Of a stretch of DNA of 64,000 nt, positions 49,321-62,593 are shown piece after piece. The position numbers and the translations under genes are program-made. Location of the stretch: contig CM050666.1 of NCBI GenBank assembly GCA_027574665.1, positions 1-64,000 of the forward strand. The letters are read 5' to 3'. This DNA is from Rhynochetos jubatus (lineage: Eukaryota; Chordata; Aves; Eurypygiformes; Rhynochetidae). The notes under the pieces were generated by a model. The model did not search any database. It saw only the letters and a program-made list of their open reading frames with translations, and was not told the origin of the DNA. How positions within the stretch are numbered: position 1 is the stretch's first letter; each line of letters begins with the position of its first letter.

Positions 49321-51339
49321 GATAATATGCTTTCTTGACACTTTCAGCCTTTTAATGTTGTAAATATTGTGGAGGCCAAGATGGTGACTGTGTAGCTAAG
49401 ACTGAAATATAAGGGTTTGCACTTAATTTAGGAGATTGAGTTATATTTGAAGAATAAGCGGTACACAGTTACAGCAATTACTCTTAAGAGTAACACTTGA
49501 CATGGCTGACAACTTAAAGCTTTAAGTTCTCAAGTTTTCTTTTCTAGTTTAAGTGTTTTGGCCTTGTTTTGGGTTGGGTTTTGTTTGGTTTTTTGTGGGT
49601 TTTTTTGAATTTAGTGTAGCCTTTATGAAATTTAGAGCTTTTAAAGGCATTTGTTCTGGATTGTGTGTCTGTAGACAGTCTTTTTGTATAGAATTCTGCA
49701 GTGACTTTTCCTAATGGATTTTCTTTGTCAGAAAATAATATTGTTGTTCAGTGGAGAAATAGCAAATAATTTAATTATTTCAAAATTATTGCCAAATTTT
49801 TAGTTTAGGTTGGTTTTGGGGGGAGGATGGTTTTTTATTTTTACAAGGTTAGCTGCTGGTTTGATTTAACTTTTGTTTGGGAGCTATTGACAGTAATCAC
49901 TACTGAAAATATACATCATAAATCTAATAGAGATTATTATCCTTCTTATTCTAACTTCAAAATTGCCAAAGGAAATACTTTTCTCTCTATTACACCAGTA
50001 TGGTATCCTCTGAATCAATCATAATTATGTGGGTAATGCATATAAACTTGTACTAACAGATTGGATTTATTTTACATTTGAAGGTGTTCTAATTCTAAAA
50101 TGTCAAGTAAGTGTTTTATTACAGTAATTTATTATTAGTCTATTTATACATAAGAAGGCAGTGTTTAGGACTTTATATGTCTGAGCTAAATAGGGGGGGG
50201 GTTGTTTGTTTGTCTGGTTGTTTGGTTGTTTTTTTAAGATAATTACAACACACTCAGAATAACTGTGTGGTGTCAACTTCTGTTTTACCATAGATGTGAT
50301 CCAGAGAATTTAAAAATGCTGTACAGTCTCACTATTCAATATCTTAGTTAGCCTAAATAGGATAAATGTATGTATTACCTATAAAATTAGGCAAGTTATA
50401 ACCATTCAAAAGGGGATGGATGGAATGTGAGTAGCGCATTTAATTTTCAGAGGAGTTTTTAATTGTAAAATTAGATGTCTGCCTAGCATGCAATTTCAGA
50501 TTTGTTGATACGAATAATTGATTGCTAAGCTCATAACTGTGGAATCTAGGGTTGTAAACCAGGGATAAAAAAAAAAAGGCAAAAAAAAAAAACCACCAAC
50601 AAACCCCAAGTTTCAAACTGGGGGCTTGCAGCCAGGGTGGGTTCACAGGAAAACTGTTTTCAGAACTGTTATGGTAAATGCAGTGCTGTCTTTTGCAGGA
50701 ACATAAAGTAACCATGGATGGGATTCGTTAAGTGTTCTAGGTTAAGCTGTTGGCTAGTGTTAATTGGGCTTGAACGTTACACAGGAATTTTGACTGAGTC
50801 TCTAGCATGAAAATGGACTGTTCCTGTTATTTCAGATTTTGTTGGATAGCTTGAAAAGAACGGCATTCTTGACTGGACTTTTTATGGAAGAGTGTCTGGC
50901 TTTTGATTGCTGGCTAAGTGTTAACCTTGATCCATGTTATATTGGAGTAAGTTCATTTTTCTGCAGCAAGCATCATCAGGCTTAATCATTCAGAATACAT
51001 TGTAGGAATGCACTTTCTGGAACTGCACCTCTCCCATCCCAGAGGACTGATTTTGCTGGCTGGGTCAGAAACACAACTGTGGTTTCTTTTATCTATCTCC
51101 TGCATGTGATCTGCCACGCTGCTTGCCAAAAACTCTGGATTCGCTTTGTGCTTTGTGTACAAAGAGCAGGTTCTTCGTCTTGCCTCTCCCTTTCCTGAGG
51201 TACTTGTATAAAATCTGCTATAGTTTGGCTCAGAGAAAGTAGCCAGGTCTGGTGATAGGAGAAAAAGTCCAACAGCCCCCCATAATTAGCTGTTCGTCTT
51301 ATTTGTGTTCTGTTATCGACAAAATAAGACCTGTCAGTC

Positions 51340-52300
51340 TATAACAATATCTCTAAAAGAGGGCTCGCTTCGCTGCCATGTCTTATTCACAGCAATGTCC
51401 TGTCGGTAGCAGCAGGAACAGTAAAACACTTTGACACACAGTGCACACATTACAAAAGTGAAGTGTCATATCAAAAATGGCTGTAAACATTTTCACAGTC
51501 ACGTCATTGCACGTTTGAAGGTGGGATATTTTTAGAGAATGTGACTCAATTTTCTTCTTTCCCTTCCTTCCACGTCTGGGCTGCCTAGAAGGGAAGAAGC
51601 GTCTACTTAATATGGCATTTCAGTGGGCTGTTGCGGGCACAACTACAATAATCCTGTTTTTCTGAGCATGTTGCTCAACAGTCTATCACACAGCAATTAG
51701 ACGTCAATGCAAGAGAACTATTTTGATTTTTGATCTAATATTAACTGAATTCTTAGGGTGTTTGTAAATTTGTAAACTGTAGTCTTCAAAGAATAAGATT
51801 GGGTGATCACAAATATCGCTGGGATGGGAAACTGTCTAGCTGATAGGCATCACATAATCAACTCGAAAATCTCATTTGAGTCTGGAATTACTGTAGTGTA
51901 AATCAGATTTAAATTCATGATTCAAGTATAATGACCTCCTGCATTACAAACCTCCCTGAGAGATATTTAATTAATAATGTGTATTAACTGTGACTATTTT
52001 GGCATATGTGTTGCATACACTTTAAGGTAGCCACAAAAAAAAGCCTACAATGCAATGGCTGTAGGATGACGCATTTTTAAGGAGTTCTGCAACAACCTGC
52101 TTTGCTCCTTGCTGAATGCAAATAGCTGAGGGAATGACAGCTATCTCAGTTTTAGTAGAATCTTTATGATTTATAAGATAATGATAATTTTATTCTGCTG
52201 CCAGCACAGAGCACTTTGCAGACTGATATCAAGGTTAATTGTCACTTTGAGAAGTGAAGTACAGTCTGCCAACCTGATGCTCTGCTCAGCTGAGAAAGAT
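51340..52300. promoter_or_regulatory. Candidate conserved non-coding element
   Basis: Repeat-free, complex intron sequence with CTGTCA/TGACAG (Meis/TALE-type) cores near 51,330 and 52,135, a CRE-like TCACGTCA near 51,501, homeodomain ATTA cores and TTAATTAATAA at about 51,968. No open frame of interest. Enhancer function is a guess based on motif density and lack of repeats. Confidence 0.27.
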
Positions 52301-55150
52301 AATTGTTATTCAAGTAGTATTTAAATGAGCCCAAATGCCAATAAATACACAACCAAAATATTTAAATTTTTTTTCTCTCATGTTAATTCACTGTGCTAGA
52401 GCCTGAGGTCATCACTGTGTCTAAATATCACTGATGGATGCTGTAGTGAAAACAGGCTATTTACAGAATTTAAAAGGAGTGGGTTTCCTCCAGTGTGGGC
52501 TGCGGGGAAATACTTTAAACTTGAGTTCCTCTTGTCAACACATCCTAATTCTTTTATGTCTGTGGTTGCTTTTAGCAGTTGTACTGTTACCTTATATACG
52601 ACTCCGTATGCACTGTGACCCAAGCTTATTGGCACGTCTGAGAGGTTTGCAATTTGTACTATACCTTGCAATTCTTAGGGTTACTCCTTGTTCCACGTAT
52701 TTTACATCGATTCTAAAGACAAGTGTCTCCCACACACACACTAGATTTGGGGAATTGTAAGCAGCCCAGTGGCTATAGAAATAACATAGAAACATGCAAA
52801 TATTGCTATAAATAAGTAGGTTGGTGTTTTTCTGTATCCTTGGGAGCTGTGAAACTTTTTAAGGGAGCTGTTCAGCCATATGAAATGGTGTAGTCCTATT
52901 CCAGAGAGCCACGAGGCTGTCCCAAAATCTGGGACTGGCTCTGTTTAATTTACGTAACCCCTTTCAACTTAGAGTCTTCAAAATTAAGATTTTACTGTGT
53001 AGCTTTTCCTCTTTTTGAAATATTTTAATTGAACACAACACATACACCTTTTTCTACCTGCTGGTCCCCTGGAGATTTTTTCTTGTGCTGTTTAAAAATT
53101 ATTAGCTGCATGGGTCTTTCAGCCTTGAGAATTGCGAATTTATTTTGGTGCAGCAGTAGTTCTGTCTAAATACTTGTACTTGCTGTTCTTTTCTGTGCTG
53201 CCAAGCTGGCTTTTTCCTTATTCACATGAAAACTTCAGCGTTTATGTTCAGTGATTTGTTATTGCTAATATTTCAGTGAAGTGGGTTATGTTTGTTTGGT
53301 TTCTATTTAGAATATTAATTTGATTCAATTTTTGGACTAAATTAATAACTGATGTAACTCTACTAGGCAGAGTATATTGTAAATATGTCTAAAATTTGCA
53401 CAGTAAAATAGAATAGTTATTTTTAAGACTTTAAAAAATAAAGATAAAATACACTTACCTTAGTTTTTTGTGTGAAGGGAATGATTTTTGCCATGAATCC
53501 ATAAATTCCTGGCTAAGGTGTTTGCATATTCCTATTATAGGAGGACAGCTCATTACTTAGGGGTAAGAGACCACTTTCTTATTAATTTAATCTTGTTATA
53601 TAAAATGCATTATAGTCCTGTGGCTAAGAAACATAAATTCTTCACTGGATTGTTTTCACTCCTAAACACTTCCGTACGTTTTTGTAACATTTTTAGATTC
53701 TGTATGGCTTAGTAGCTTTCCACATGACTAATGAAGATTTTAACAAACAAAATGGAAAAGGGCCAACTTGTAATGGTTAGTGCAGTAGCATAGTCAGCCA
53801 TACACGGTTTGTTTGTTATAGCTCAGCAATAGAACAATGTTTCAAAGAGAAGACATGCGGAGACGATTAGTAAGTACCACAGTGATGTGAAACTGTCCAA
53901 CTACAGAAGCAGTCTAGCTGGGTTATTCATACGAATACTTCAGTATGTGCTTATGTTTTTCTTATCGTAAGGGGAGCCGATAACGTCTAATTTTAGTAGC
54001 CATTTATACGGAGTTACTAAGAAAAATAAATGAATGGGATTTTTTTGTTGCTTTTTTTTTCCCCTGGATAAATGGTTGCATTGTAGAAGTGTAGAAAATG
54101 CTACATGTTGTACGAACTACCAAACCAATTAGAGCTTACTTTATGCAAATATGAAAAGGTGAAAAATATCTGGCAGGATGACAGTTACTGTTAAGCAATA
54201 AAATGTTTATCAGATATTTATCAAAGGTATAGATAAATAACTTCAGGATTTATATTGTAGAAATTACAAAGGCTGTAAAATGAACATCCTTTCTGATGGT
54301 GTATTGATTAAAATGAAGAAATGGAATCAGAAATAGCAATGCTGTGTGATAAGTAATGGAGAGGATTAAGTTGCATGATAGTTGTTACAGCTTTTCAATC
54401 TATTTTGCTGAATTTGTTGCAAGCAGGCTTTAAAACAAACAAAAAAAAAAAACCAACACCAAACAAACCCAAACCCAGAACACAGCCAGGAAGAAGAAAA
54501 CAAAGCAAAACCCAAAAATGTTACTGATTTTACATAAGAATCCAAACGTAGTTGATTCATAAAACTGTGCTGTTGCTTGGTCAGTTGAATAAAAAAAACC
54601 TCTTCATATTTCACTTTCAGAATTTTCGTTGTCCCTAACTAGTTCAGATATCATTCTGTGTCCTTCTGTGTCAAGTTTGAAGGTAGCATTCCACCATGAA
54701 TTCTTCCTGGCTTCATCTCAGCCCTACAAAGTGGTCATTCTCTTGAGAATTCAGTATCAAATACAGAATGCTTATATAGTGAATAGAAGGAGGTATATTT
54801 GCGGTTTATCTGTGGAGAGACAATATATTAGTGTCTGTTTTTCAAGAGTAAATGCCATTCAGTCCTAAAATTTCCATTGAGTTTACAGATTAATTTTGCT
54901 CACCATTTTACTCGCCCTTTAGCAAAACAATTGGCTTGCAAGCCTTATGCTGTTTTCTTCCAGCTTCTGCTCTGTGTTCTTTCATCCCTTTGATACAGTG
55001 ATTTGAATCATCAGCTTTATCTAAATATTCAGGCTACAAAAGCTGATGAATTGTTTGAATTAATTTTAAACCGATTTTAATTTAAAACTGTCCAGATAGA
55101 TTTTTGAATTCTTTAGTTTCTGTCTTATTTAGGGTTATATTAAGTCTATT

Positions 55151-55182
55151 GATTTTAAATCAATGTGATTTTAAATCAATGT
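55151..55182. repeat. 16-bp perfect tandem duplication
   Basis: GATTTTAAATCAATGT occurs twice in direct succession (55,151-55,166 and 55,167-55,182). Each unit contains a near-palindromic GATTTTAAATC. Confidence 0.9.
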
Positions 55183-55449
55183 AAACCTTGTTTCTAGATG
55201 TTCCTGCAGCTTTTTGACTGGTTTAGCTACAAATAGTCTTAAATCATGTGTTTTTCTTGAACAGTGCTATCTTATGCACAGACTAGCCTTCAGCTAGATG
55301 TCCATTTTGCTACTTTCTTACTTAGTTCTTATTGAAGAAAAAATAGAAAGTCCAGAAGCTTAGTGTGTTGGAGAAATGTCAAATAACCATAGTTAACTTC
55401 TTTGCTTTTACAAATTTTAATGGTTTCAATGATTTTATTTGAGGGGAGT

Positions 55450-56390
55450 GTATTGGGTGTGTGTGGTGGGGATTTGGTAGTGGCAGAGAGGCCACATGGG
55501 TGGCTCCTGTGAGAAGCTGCTAGAAGATTCCCTGGCTACAAGTTACACCTGTCTCTGGCCAAGGACAAGCCAATTAGCACCTCTGTGATTAACACATTGA
55601 AGAAGGGAAAAAGAATAGTTGAAACCTGGAGCAGAGAGGGGAGTGGGATGTGAGTGAGACAGCCAGGCAGATACCCAGGTCAGTGCAAAAAGGCAGGGTG
55701 GAGGTGGCTGGAGCAGAGGTTCCCCTGCAGCCCATGGTGAGAGGTCAGGCTCTGCCCCTGCAGCCATGGAGGGTCACGGGGGAGCAGAGACCACCCTGCA
55801 GCCCGGGGAGGGCCCCATGGCAGAGCAGGGGGATGTGCCCGAAGAGCCTGTGACCCTGTGGAAAGCCCACACTGGAGGGCAGGCTGCTGCTGAAGGATTG
55901 CATCCTGTGGGAGGGACCCATGCAGTTTGTGAAGAACTGCAGCCTGTGGGAAGGATTCATGTTGGAGAAATTAGTGGAGGACTGTCTCACATGGGAGGGA
56001 CCCCGCACTGTAGCAGGGGCAGAGTGTGAGCATCCCTCCCCTGAAGAGGAAGGAGCAGTGGAGACAACGTGTGCCCCCTGAGCTGCTGGGGGAAAAGAGG
56101 TAGAGAAATCAGTAGTAAAGTTCAGCCTAGGGAGAAGGCTGGCTGGGGGTGTGGGGGAGGTGTCTTAAGGTCTGGTTTTATCTCTTACTTCCTACTCTGA
56201 CCAGATATGTAACTAATTAAATTGCTTTTTATTCCCCAAGTTGAGTCTGTTTTGCCCATGACCATAATGGGTGAGTGACCCCTCCCTGTCCTTGTCTTGA
56301 TGCACAAACTTTTCCTTGTATTTTCTCCTCCCCATCACACCAAGGGAGAATTGAGCAAGTGGCTGTGTGGTGCTTAGTTGCTGCCTGGGA
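55450..56390 (+). mobile_element. LTR-like avian interspersed repeat (ERV-type solo LTR, probable)
   Basis: About 940 bp whose text I recognise as a widespread bird repeat: 'tggcagagaggcc', 'gctgctagaagattccctgg', 'ccaaggacaagccaattag', repeated 'ccctgcagccc' motifs, 'gtggaggactgtctc', 'ggagacaacgtgtg', 'ttgagtctgttttgccc', 'ggtgagtgacccctccctgt' and the terminal 'tgtgtggtgcttagttgctg'. No gag, pol or env-like frame is present, so it behaves as a solo LTR or non-autonomous element. The internal part contains degenerate short direct repeats with CTGCAGCCC and GTGGGAGGGACC cores. Strand is assigned from the usual reading of this repeat. Exact ends and terminal dinucleotides are unclear, and the family name is not assigned. 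Confidence 0.65.
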
Positions 56391-56492
56391 GCGTTACTTT
56401 AACACAGATTTTTGGAGGCATGTCAAGTTATGTCATACAAAGTCCTTTTTTATGTCGCCTGCTGTACAGTTTTCATTAAAATGAGATTCTGT

Positions 56493-56855
56493 AGAGAAGA
56501 GAAGGCTCAGGAGGATCTCATCAGGGTGTATGAATGCCTAGAAGGGTGGAAAGAAGATGGAGCCAGGCTCTTTTCAGTGGTGCCCAGTGACAGGACAAGA
56601 GGCAATGGGCACAAACTGAAACACAGGAGGCTCCATAGCTGAACATGAGTAAACACTTTTTCACTGTGAGAGTGACAGAGCCCTGACACAGGTTGCCCAG
56701 GGATGTTGTGGAGTCTCCATTCTTGGAGATACCCAGAAGCCATCTGGACGTGGTCTGGGGAAAGAGGCTGTAGATGGCCCTGCTTGAGCAGGGGGATTGA
56801 GCAAGATGACCTCCAGAGGTGCCTCCCAGCCTCAGCTGGTCTGTGATTCCATGAT
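56493..56855 (+). mobile_element. CR1 LINE 3'-end fragment, plus strand
   Basis: The fragment starts in the ORF2 C-terminal text ('gagaagagaaggctcagg', 'gatggagccaggctctttt', 'agtggtgcccagtgacagga'), passes through 'acaagaggcaatgggcacaa' and the CR1 3' UTR ('gcaagatgacctccagaggt', 'gcctcccagcctcagc') and ends 'ctgtgattccatgat', the CR1 3' terminus of an older subfamily. It is 5'-truncated, about 360 bp, and has stops in the coding part. It lies about 100 bp after the LTR-like repeat. Confidence 0.95.
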
Positions 56856-59800
56856 AATTACAACGTAATTTTTTTCCTTGTTGAAAAACATGAATATTCC
56901 AACTGTTTTTGATTTGTCAGGTCAAGAAACCTAAGGGTCAGTTTATACACTTTTTATTTTGGTCTGAAACAAGGATGAGATGCAGTTTAAAAACAGACTG
57001 CAGAGGCTGGCTCATATTCTGTGAGTTTAGCTTTATTTCATATATAAACATATTAATTGCAGATTTTACTTTTGTTGCACCTTAAGAGCTCATGTGTAGT
57101 GTGTAGCTTGTGTTTGCAGAAAACTGATTGAAAGTAAAAGATGAAGTTAGAGGAGCTGTGGAATGGAAGTATGAAACTTTTGCCCTTTTTGAATTGACTG
57201 TTAACTTGTTCTGATATTTAAATTTGATAATTAAACCTCTGATTAAATACTTCACAGAACTATTTTGTTTGAGCAACATGCACCTAATTTAACTCACCTG
57301 GATTGTACAATTTTATAATTAGGCTTTTAGGAAATTAAATTTGCCAACTGTTGTCTTTTTAACAGCGAGGTTTAATGCTGTTAAGTGCTTTCACTTGGTT
57401 GTTTCAGTGAAGTATATATACAGTCATGAAGAACTCTGTTCTTTAACATGAATGTTTATTTTTTTTCCACACGGAGAAGTTACTAGATTCATTTGCATTT
57501 ATTGCATTCCCTTTTTGAATCAAAACCCGAGAGTCAACCAGTTCTTTAAGGCTTTCTAAATACATGGAGCTGAAATCCCTCTTAAGTATGTAACCTGTTT
57601 CATATATTCATATATAACCCCAGATACAGGAAGAGGTCAATCAGTGACTAACCTCAGGGTGATCCTGCAGAATTGCCAGCCCCCTGTTACCAGTGGTGGT
57701 GTGGCTCCTGGTCTGCACAACCTGCCTTAGCACTCTCTCCCTGGCAGAGACTAGTAAGTGGTTAAAAAAAACCCACCCATGTTACTCAAAATGTTCTTTT
57801 ATATTGGAACAGTAAACATACTAGTCCTTTTATTTGCTTCTAAAAGCAGGAACTAAATAGCTTAGCAAAAAATGAGTAAATTATATACTTAAACTTCAGT
57901 TGCCTGACAATAGTATTCAGTCAGCAAAAAAAGGCCTTGCTGATGAGACACTGGGCATCTTGAAGTTTAGACGAAGAACTGACATTGAATAAGCAAATGA
58001 AAAGTCTGGACCTGTACTGGCCCTGTACAGTCATGACACATCTCACTGTACTAAGTTCCTGAAGATGGTTCTTAAGAGGCAGGAGTGGCATTCCTGACAT
58101 GGAAAATAGAAGCATCTTTCACCAAAGATGGGGATGAAGAAATGATCTGAGGGATGTGTGAAATGCTACTGATTTGTATAGGGAGGGATTCACCTTCTAA
58201 AAGGTTGAGAGATGCTGACTTAGCATACAGACTACATTAAAGAAAAAGTTATGCAGTGATTTTTTTTTTTTTTGTTCGACAAATGTATGCATACGTTTGT
58301 TTGAAAGACTGTTTCAGATTAATATAAATGTAATTTGGGCTTAAAATTTATTTTTAAACTTACAAAGTTTAAGAAGAAAGTTTAAAAATTGACAGCCATG
58401 TATTTTTTTTAAAACCATGTTTCTTCTGTATCAGCACTTCAGAACAAAACAAACAACAACAATAAAAAACCACCCAAACCCTGAATCTTTTAAAGGGTCC
58501 CTTTGTAGGGCTGCACATGAAGGCTAGGTATATTGATCAGTCTGGAATGCAGTTTTTGCATCATTTTGGTGTTTTGGTTTTTTTTTTCTCCTTCAATTTA
58601 ACCAAATAGCAACAAAAAATTAGTTGTTCCTTGCAGTCCATTAACTTTATAAACCACTTAGATTTCATTTGCAGACAATTTGGTCCATTCTTTTTACTGC
58701 AAAACTTTGATTCTCTAATCTTCAAGGCCTAACAGTTAATGCTGGTGACTTTCATTTGATCGTCATGCTCTCAACAATTTTGTTATTAAAGTTGAAATTT
58801 TATTATTTAATTACAGTTTAAGGGAGAGCAGAAACTAACTTCAACATTATTTTAGATAAGGATAACAATGAGAGGGATGCCCTGTTACTGACAGTTCAAG
58901 TACAGCTTAAGAGAGATTTTCCTGAGTTAACCCTGTCTAAAGAGCCACGTGATTCCTCATGTAACAAGTAAAGATTCCTGAAAAGGCTCTTCAAAATAGC
59001 TTTTAAATTGCTATCCAATTTGAAATAACTGATCCAGGGGATAAATTTAACAAGAATACCTTTAGCGCCAATTGGCTTTCATATAAACATTCATGCGGTA
59101 AACAATCGTATGTTTAAGCAAGAATTCTTTAGTTCTTGTGGGCAGTGAACCTGTTCATCATTAAAAATGCTAGCAATAGAGCATGTGACATACCAGTGAC
59201 CTTTTCATACCGCAGAAACTAAAAGAAACTGTAATAACCAAGTAATCCAGATAAAAGTTGAAATGAAGGGGAAAACTGAGTGTATTCGTTGGGACTTCAC
59301 TGGGTTCCATGAAAAGGGTAAGAATTTATATCAAGATCAATCACTGAATTGTAGTTGCATTTTTGACTATATATTGTCTGCAGCAGAATTTGGGAAAAAT
59401 ACTCATTGTAATGCTAATTCCCTAAAATACTCTTTATTTGCCTTAATGCCATTAGTATCTTGGATGCCTGAAGCTGAGAGCATCTTTCTTACTCCAAAAG
59501 CTTCCATTCTGTCTTCCTAAGTGCTTGGAAAACTAGCTATTTAACGTCGTTGGTAAGAAGATGTCCATCCCTTGTGTTGTTTCATGGTTTATCCTAGCCA
59601 CTTCAGTTACTTCCCTTTGTTTATTTACATTCTGCTACTTGTTGCAGAGGGGCGGTAAGCCCTCCAGACTAGTCACTTAGGTCTGTACAGCTAAAATGAA
59701 CAATACTAAAGTGTGTTCCTGCGCCATAAAATTCAGTTGTTAATATTACTTAGGTATTAGAACCGTCCGTCAAGGCTTTGGGCAGCATCAACCAGTATTC

Positions 59801-62432
59801 TCCTGGACAAATCCTGAGCATGGCTGGGGAGAAGGAAGGCTGAAAGACATTCCCACCCAGCAGTTGCATACTTTGAAGGGTAAGGGAGTACGGACACAGG
59901 CTGTTCTGTGCCAGCTGGCCTCGGTGCCAACAGACAGTCCTGGCATGTTTAATTTACTGTTATAGGCACAGTCTCTGTTTTATACACCGCTGCAAACAGA
60001 AACCATGCGAATCTGGGCACCTAGCCGTGCTGAGGGCATGTATGAGGGGTTATGTATCATTTGTCTGTTAGAATACTTCCAGCTTTTCCCCTTACTGTTG
60101 GGGGCTGTTGAAAGAGTAACTTTCATACCTGCGATTGGGCTGTATTTACTTAGCACAAGAGGCGCCAGCTGATGTGGGGAAATACCTCCGTGGGGCACGG
60201 TTTTGCATCATTTTCTAGACAGGATGTTTTGGGAATGTAACTCTCTTCTGAATGCAACGTTGTGTTAGTATTTTGGTATTGCTCTGCAGCAATAATATGG
60301 TTATTCATGTCTCTTATGAACTTAACAATGATGTTAAAAGGTGATGGAAATGTTATGAAAATCATGTGTGAATTGAGAAGCATCCCATGTGCTGAAAGGG
60401 AAAAAGGGAACTACGTCCCTGGCTTGTACCAAGAGATCAGAATTTTGGTGTGTGAGGCCAGCTGGCTTCCAAGAAATATCACCCATACCCCATTTCATTG
60501 TTTGGGGCTCTTGGCATTGACGATGGTCACTGTTGCTGGCCTTGCAGTGTGGAAAGAACATTCCAAGGCTGTCACTCTAGGCATGCCCCTGTCGACTTTT
60601 CAGATTACATCAAAAAGTGATATGAGGGGAAAGGGGGTGTGTGTGGGGTGGAGTGCTAGTATCACACTTGTAGCTTGTGTTGACCAGAAATACAGGGCTT
60701 CACTTTGCAGTGGCAGAAAATGATTCTTTTGTAAGTTTAACTTCTCAGATATCAAGCGTCTGAGGAGAGTTTCCATCCTCTCCCTAAGCAGAGCGGTTGT
60801 TAACCTGGTCAAAAGTTACCAACATGTGCATGATAATTCTTTAAATGGCTGCTCAGTGACTTTTTACAGGGGAGCATAATTGATGGTGTCAGTTTTAATA
60901 AACAATTCAGTAGTTCTTTCTCTTTGATTGTATAGCAGGATTTGTGGATAATAGAGGTCTGAGGACTAAGTGTGACTGATGAGAATGGATGGCATATTGC
61001 TATCAGTCTTGTCACTTTTTACCACGTGTAAAAATTGAGTTTGAGTTACTGACCATCCACAACATATTTGTCTTCTCACTGTGTGTGGACCAAAAACATG
61101 CTCAGAATGCTATTATTAAACTTTGTGTGCCTGAAATAACCATGGCTATTTATACAGCTCTAGTGCTGGCTTTACTAATTCTATTTATTTGCTACATGGA
61201 AGAGTGTGGAACTCACTTGTTTAATTCTGAATTTCATTTAGTTTAATTTTATTGTAGTTTAGCTTTCAAATAAATTTACACCTATATTTACCATTCCGAA
61301 GTCAAACCGTATTTAATCATTTTACATGGGGGAAAAAGGATTTATTTGATAATTATGATGAATGCTTTGTAGTAAAATGTCATGGACAATAAATTAAGAA
61401 GTTATAATAGCATTTATTCTTCTGTGTGTCTTTGCTTGACATAAGGATGACTAGCTAAATTTGGCTTATTCTGCCTAACATTTTGTTTTCTTTCTCTCTT
61501 TTTTTCTCAGTTGTAGTTCATGATTCATTTGCTTGGAGTCTCTTCCACTGTCTATTCCTCTTCATTCTTAATAGGAATTCTGGTTGACTCTGCTGGATTC
61601 CTAGACATGCCTTTGTGTATGGTGATGTCCACCAATCAAAATACTGTTGGATGTTTCTTTATTTGGGTGTGTGCAGGGAGAGCAAAAGACCATTTCTTTC
61701 CACCTCTTTTTTTTATCTGTGGAATTTTTTTTTAATCACTTTCCTTTCAGGGTTGACTGAGCCCTGAATATAGTTGGAGTGTGGTAAATATTATCTCTGC
61801 CCTACCAGCCTTTCCCCTAACCTAAAATAGATCAGACAATGATAATATCATGTAACTGCAAGTAGAACAAACCTTTTCTCCTTTGCGGGAAAAGATAGTA
61901 TTACTACTTTTGGCAACAGATTTGAGCAGGGAGTATAGTAGAAGCTTGAGATCCTTTTACATATTTTCCCATAAAAGCAAAGAGAACCTTGGCCTCTTCC
62001 ACATCCCAAAAGATTGCGTGTGGAATGATTTTTCCTCTTCCATGACTCCTCTTCCTGTATCAACTCTATTCAATCCAAAAGTTCTCCCTGTTGAAATAAA
62101 CTCAAACTCTTCCCTACACCAGTTATTCCACTGTGCTGTCTGTCAGTAACCCAAGGGACAATGCTACAGCTCTGCACTTTAGACCTCAAACTTCAGCCTA
62201 ACTCCTACATCTTGTTTCCAGAACTCTCCCAACCCTTCCTCCATTGTCAATACTCTCAGGAGCCATGGAGCCTAGTTCCCCCAGAACACTCTCTGGGTTA
62301 CAATACAGATGCCAAGGCAGGTCTGCTACTTTGGTGCTTAGGGTAGTCATCATACAGTCTTCACTGGCATCTTTAAACTAGCTGCCAGTTTCATAGTTAG
62401 CCCCTTGCCCCCTTTCCTTTCCACTGCAGACC

Positions 62433-62453
62433 TTTTTTTTTTTTTTTTTTTTT
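62433..62453 (+). repeat. T21 homopolymer
   Basis: Uninterrupted T21, preceded by a C/T-rich region from about 62,400. On the minus strand it could be the poly(A) tail of a retrocopy whose body would lie to the right, but no AATAAA-type signal or recognisable gene follows, so it is listed as a simple repeat. Confidence 0.85.
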
Positions 62454-62555
62454 CCTCCCAAGCATCAGCAACAGGGAATAATATCCTGGATGTCAAATGC
62501 TTTGTACAGTCCCTGTAACCCTCTTGATAATGTGTTTCTCTGTCTTTGTGTATTT

Positions 62556-62593
62556 GGGTTTGGGGTGGTTTTGGGGTTGTTTTGGTTTAGGGG
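62556..62593 (+). repeat. G/T-rich tract with four G-runs
   Basis: GGGTTTGGGGTGGTTTTGGGG continues into a T/G stretch ending TTTAGGGG. Four runs of three or four G with loops of 3, 7 and 13 nt make a weak G-quadruplex candidate. It is not a true TTAGGG array. The tract continues as T/G-rich sequence to about 62,611. Confidence 0.6.

Noticed and set aside
60262-60723. 153-codon open frame on the + strand inside the UBE2E2 intron
   Set aside because: No recognisable domain, no promoter or splice context. One frame of this length is about what chance gives in 64 kb read in six frames.
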